NCBI GenBank assembly: GCA_965223245.1
Contig: CBDCVY010000013.1
Location: forward strand, 682,001-746,000
DNA from: CBDCVY01 sp965223245
GTDB taxonomy: Bacteria > Nitrospinota > Nitrospinia > Nitrospinales > Nitrospinaceae
DNA: 64,000 nt
Reading direction: 5' to 3'
Shown: positions 62,483-64,000 of the stretch, piece after piece
Layout of the letters: the number at the start of each line of letters is the position of its first letter
How positions within the stretch are numbered: the first letter of the stretch is position 1
Notes under the pieces: model-generated
What the model was told of the DNA's origin: nothing
The model's database searches: none
What the model saw: only the letters and a program-made list of their open reading frames with translations
Position numbers and translations under genes: made by a program

Positions 62483-63169
62483 ATGTCGATTCAATTTTCA
62501 CATATGGATACCCGAGCGATTGAAACCACTGAGTCATTTTTTTTCACCAAATGGTTGAATGCTAGAGTGAAATCCGGACATGAATCAAATGCTGATTATG
62601 ATCCGATACTAAGTGAAAGCCGGGACAAAGTATGGAAAGAATTGAATTGGAAAAAAATTAAGGAAAATGATTTAAATTATGATGAAGACGTGAATCAATA
62701 CTTAATTTTAACCTTGGCAGAATTGGTGAATCCAAAAAGTTTGGAATTTTGGAATCAATACTTAGTTAGTTTGAATCGCGATGCGAATGAAATTGCCTTC
62801 AATATTGAAGAAAATGCTAAGCAATATTTTGTTTATAAAATCAATGCTGATTTTTTACTTTTGAGTTTGGGATTGTTTCCGTTAGATGCTCATATCTCTA
62901 CTGAGGCTTATTTTAATAAAGGTGAAGATTATTATTTTTCTGCAGCAAGGAGATTAAAGCAACATACCAAAGGGCGAACCGCCTTGTCGGATGTTCTGGA
63001 AAAACTCTCAAGAAAATTTGGACAATATGTAAGTATAATGCGCTGTATGAAGAATCAGGATGAGAATTATTTAAGTTTTTATAATAAAATTCCTCCCATT
63101 AAAATCACGGAATTGGAAAGGACTTTAACTGATGAATTGAAAAAGTATAAAAATGGTCAAATCGAATAA
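62483..63169 (+). CDS. Hypothetical cytoplasmic protein
   Basis: This 228-residue soluble protein has no signal peptide or TM helix. It is rich in charged and aromatic residues (many Y, F and N) and looks mostly alpha-helical. I do not recognise the family. It follows a long regulatory spacer and is 138 bases before the partial receiver-kinase gene on the same strand, so the two may belong together. No function is proposed. Confidence 0.6.
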   Translation: MSIQFSHMDTRAIETTESFFFTKWLNARVKSGHESNADYDPILSESRDKVWKELNWKKIKENDLNYDEDVNQYLILTLAELVNPKSLEFWNQYLVSLNRDANEIAFNIEENAKQYFVYKINADFLLLSLGLFPLDAHISTEAYFNKGEDYYFSAARRLKQHTKGRTALSDVLEKLSRKFGQYVSIMRCMKNQDENYLSFYNKIPPIKITELERTLTDELKKYKNGQIE

Positions 63170-63307
63170 AAGTACAAAACCATAATGTGATTAAAATCTA
63201 ACTACTTCCCACCTAACTTTATTCTATTTTTTTCATTTAAATTGCTAAATCTTTATGAATTTCTTTACACTAAATAGAGAATAAACTTTCCAGTATTCCA
63301 TTGATCA

Positions 63308-64000
63308 ATGATTTCTCTTGACGACATACAAAGCTCTAAGATTCTATTATTGAGTGAAGACTCTTGTAATTGGAATGACTTTAACAAGAGCTTGCAAATG
63401 AGTGGGTTTCAACCTCTAATAATTTCTGCAGACATAAACAATGTTTGGGATTCTGAGATCATCAGCGATGCGGATTTAATTATATTAGATTTGGATAGAA
63501 CCCAGATTGACAAGAAAAAGATTTTGAGATTGATTGAAAATCAAGTGAGAAAAAGTGATTGCCCCATAATTGCTGCCAAGAGTATGGTTCTGGAAGAAGA
63601 ATTGAATGAATACTTTGAAGTTGGAGTAAAGTGGTTCTTAGAAAAACCTTTAAGTTTTGTTTTAACGTTTCCAAAGATAAAAGTACTATTAGAAAACCGG
63701 AACTTACAGAAAAAACTAACCCATATCTTTGAGGATGATTCTTGTCAAAAAATCATTGAAAAAAATATTTATCCAGACAAAATTTCTGAAATTATAAATA
63801 TAATTTCTCATGATCTACGAGAACCTTTAAGAAAAGTAAAAAAATTGAGCGATCTCATGGTTTCAAAATTTCAGTTGGATCTCCCTGATTTGGGAAAAGA
63901 ATATTTAGATAGAATTCAGAAAACAGTCGAAAGAATGGATCAGCTAATTTGCTCTACTATTAACTTAAGGGATTTGACACTCAAAAAGTCCTTTTATGAA
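63308..64000 (+). CDS. Receiver-domain histidine kinase, N-terminal part (runs off window)
   Basis: The frame is open from the ATG at 63308 (a stop lies two codons upstream) to the window end, giving 231 residues so far. Residues 10-130 look like a receiver domain: L-L-S-E-D (acidic pocket), L-I-I-L-D-L-D (phosphorylation Asp near residue 60) and L-E-K-P-L (conserved K-P). A short coiled-coil linker follows. Then comes a HisKA domain starting I-I-S-H-D-L-R-E-P-L near residue 167, with the catalytic His present. The ATPase domain should follow outside the window. A receiver placed before the kinase suggests it acts within a phosphorelay, taking its input from another kinase. No clear ribosome site was seen. 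Confidence 0.78.
   Translation, partial: MISLDDIQSSKILLLSEDSCNWNDFNKSLQMSGFQPLIISADINNVWDSEIISDADLIILDLDRTQIDKKKILRLIENQVRKSDCPIIAAKSMVLEEELNEYFEVGVKWFLEKPLSFVLTFPKIKVLLENRNLQKKLTHIFEDDSCQKIIEKNIYPDKISEIINIISHDLREPLRKVKKLSDLMVSKFQLDLPDLGKEYLDRIQKTVERMDQLICSTINLRDLTLKKSFYE

Noticed and set aside
1..64000. tRNA or rRNA genes
   Set aside because: No acceptor/T-loop pattern (GTTCGA with flanking stems) or rRNA core sequence was recognised in any intergenic region.

Overview
The window is AT-rich DNA (most genes look near 35% GC, judged by eye) from a Gram-negative bacterium. Signs of this are a lipid A hydroxylase-like enzyme, an RND exporter, an exosortase with a PEP-CTERM substrate, nonulosonic-acid surface sugars and a lipoprotein. 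The mix ([NiFe]-hydrogenase maturation, exosortase, huge secreted proteins, acidic glycans) fits a marine Nitrospinota-like or deltaproteobacterial lineage. That placement is a guess; no rRNA or other phylogenetic marker is present.

Layout. (1) 1-1376: the tail of a secreted Ca-binding/Ig-like protein and an unknown membrane protein. (2) 1480-7521: a complete hypF-C-D-E-A-B maturation operon with no hydrogenase structural gene in view. (3) 7803-8786: an LpxO-like hydroxylase. (4) 8838-18742, minus strand: RND exporter, ATP-grasp enzyme, exosortase-EpsI fusion, VIT/vWA protein ending in a PEP-CTERM signal, OmpR-type response regulator and histidine kinase. The last four genes match, role for role, the known proteobacterial dedicated sortase system (sortase, VIT/vWA LPXTG target, kinase, regulator), but with an exosortase/PEP-CTERM pair in place of sortase/LPXTG. 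(5) 19457-33934: two giant secreted paralogues (1925 and 1360 aa), each with a purple-acid-phosphatase-like head followed by DNRLRE and HYR modules. They flank a MASE1 histidine kinase/NarL regulator pair, a small lipoprotein and an unknown acidic protein. (6) 34474-57408: a large surface-glycan locus. It appears to make a legionaminic-acid-type nonulosonic acid (dehydratase, aminotransferase, N-formyltransferase, NeuC-, NeuB- and NeuA-like enzymes, and an amidotransferase with HisH/HisF for an acetamidino group). It also carries acyl, sulfate (APS kinase plus sulfotransferase) and methyl modification genes, an initiating sugar transferase and a MurJ-type flippase. (7) 57424-64000: cation efflux, radical SAM, DUF4149, a TIGR01777 epimerase behind a striking inverted-repeat operator, an unknown protein, and the start of a receiver-histidine kinase cut off by the window end.

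Many genes in regions 2, 4 and 6 overlap by 1-20 bases or form ATGA/TAATG junctions, so they are probably translated from shared transcripts. No tRNA, rRNA, CRISPR array, insertion sequence or phage gene was seen.
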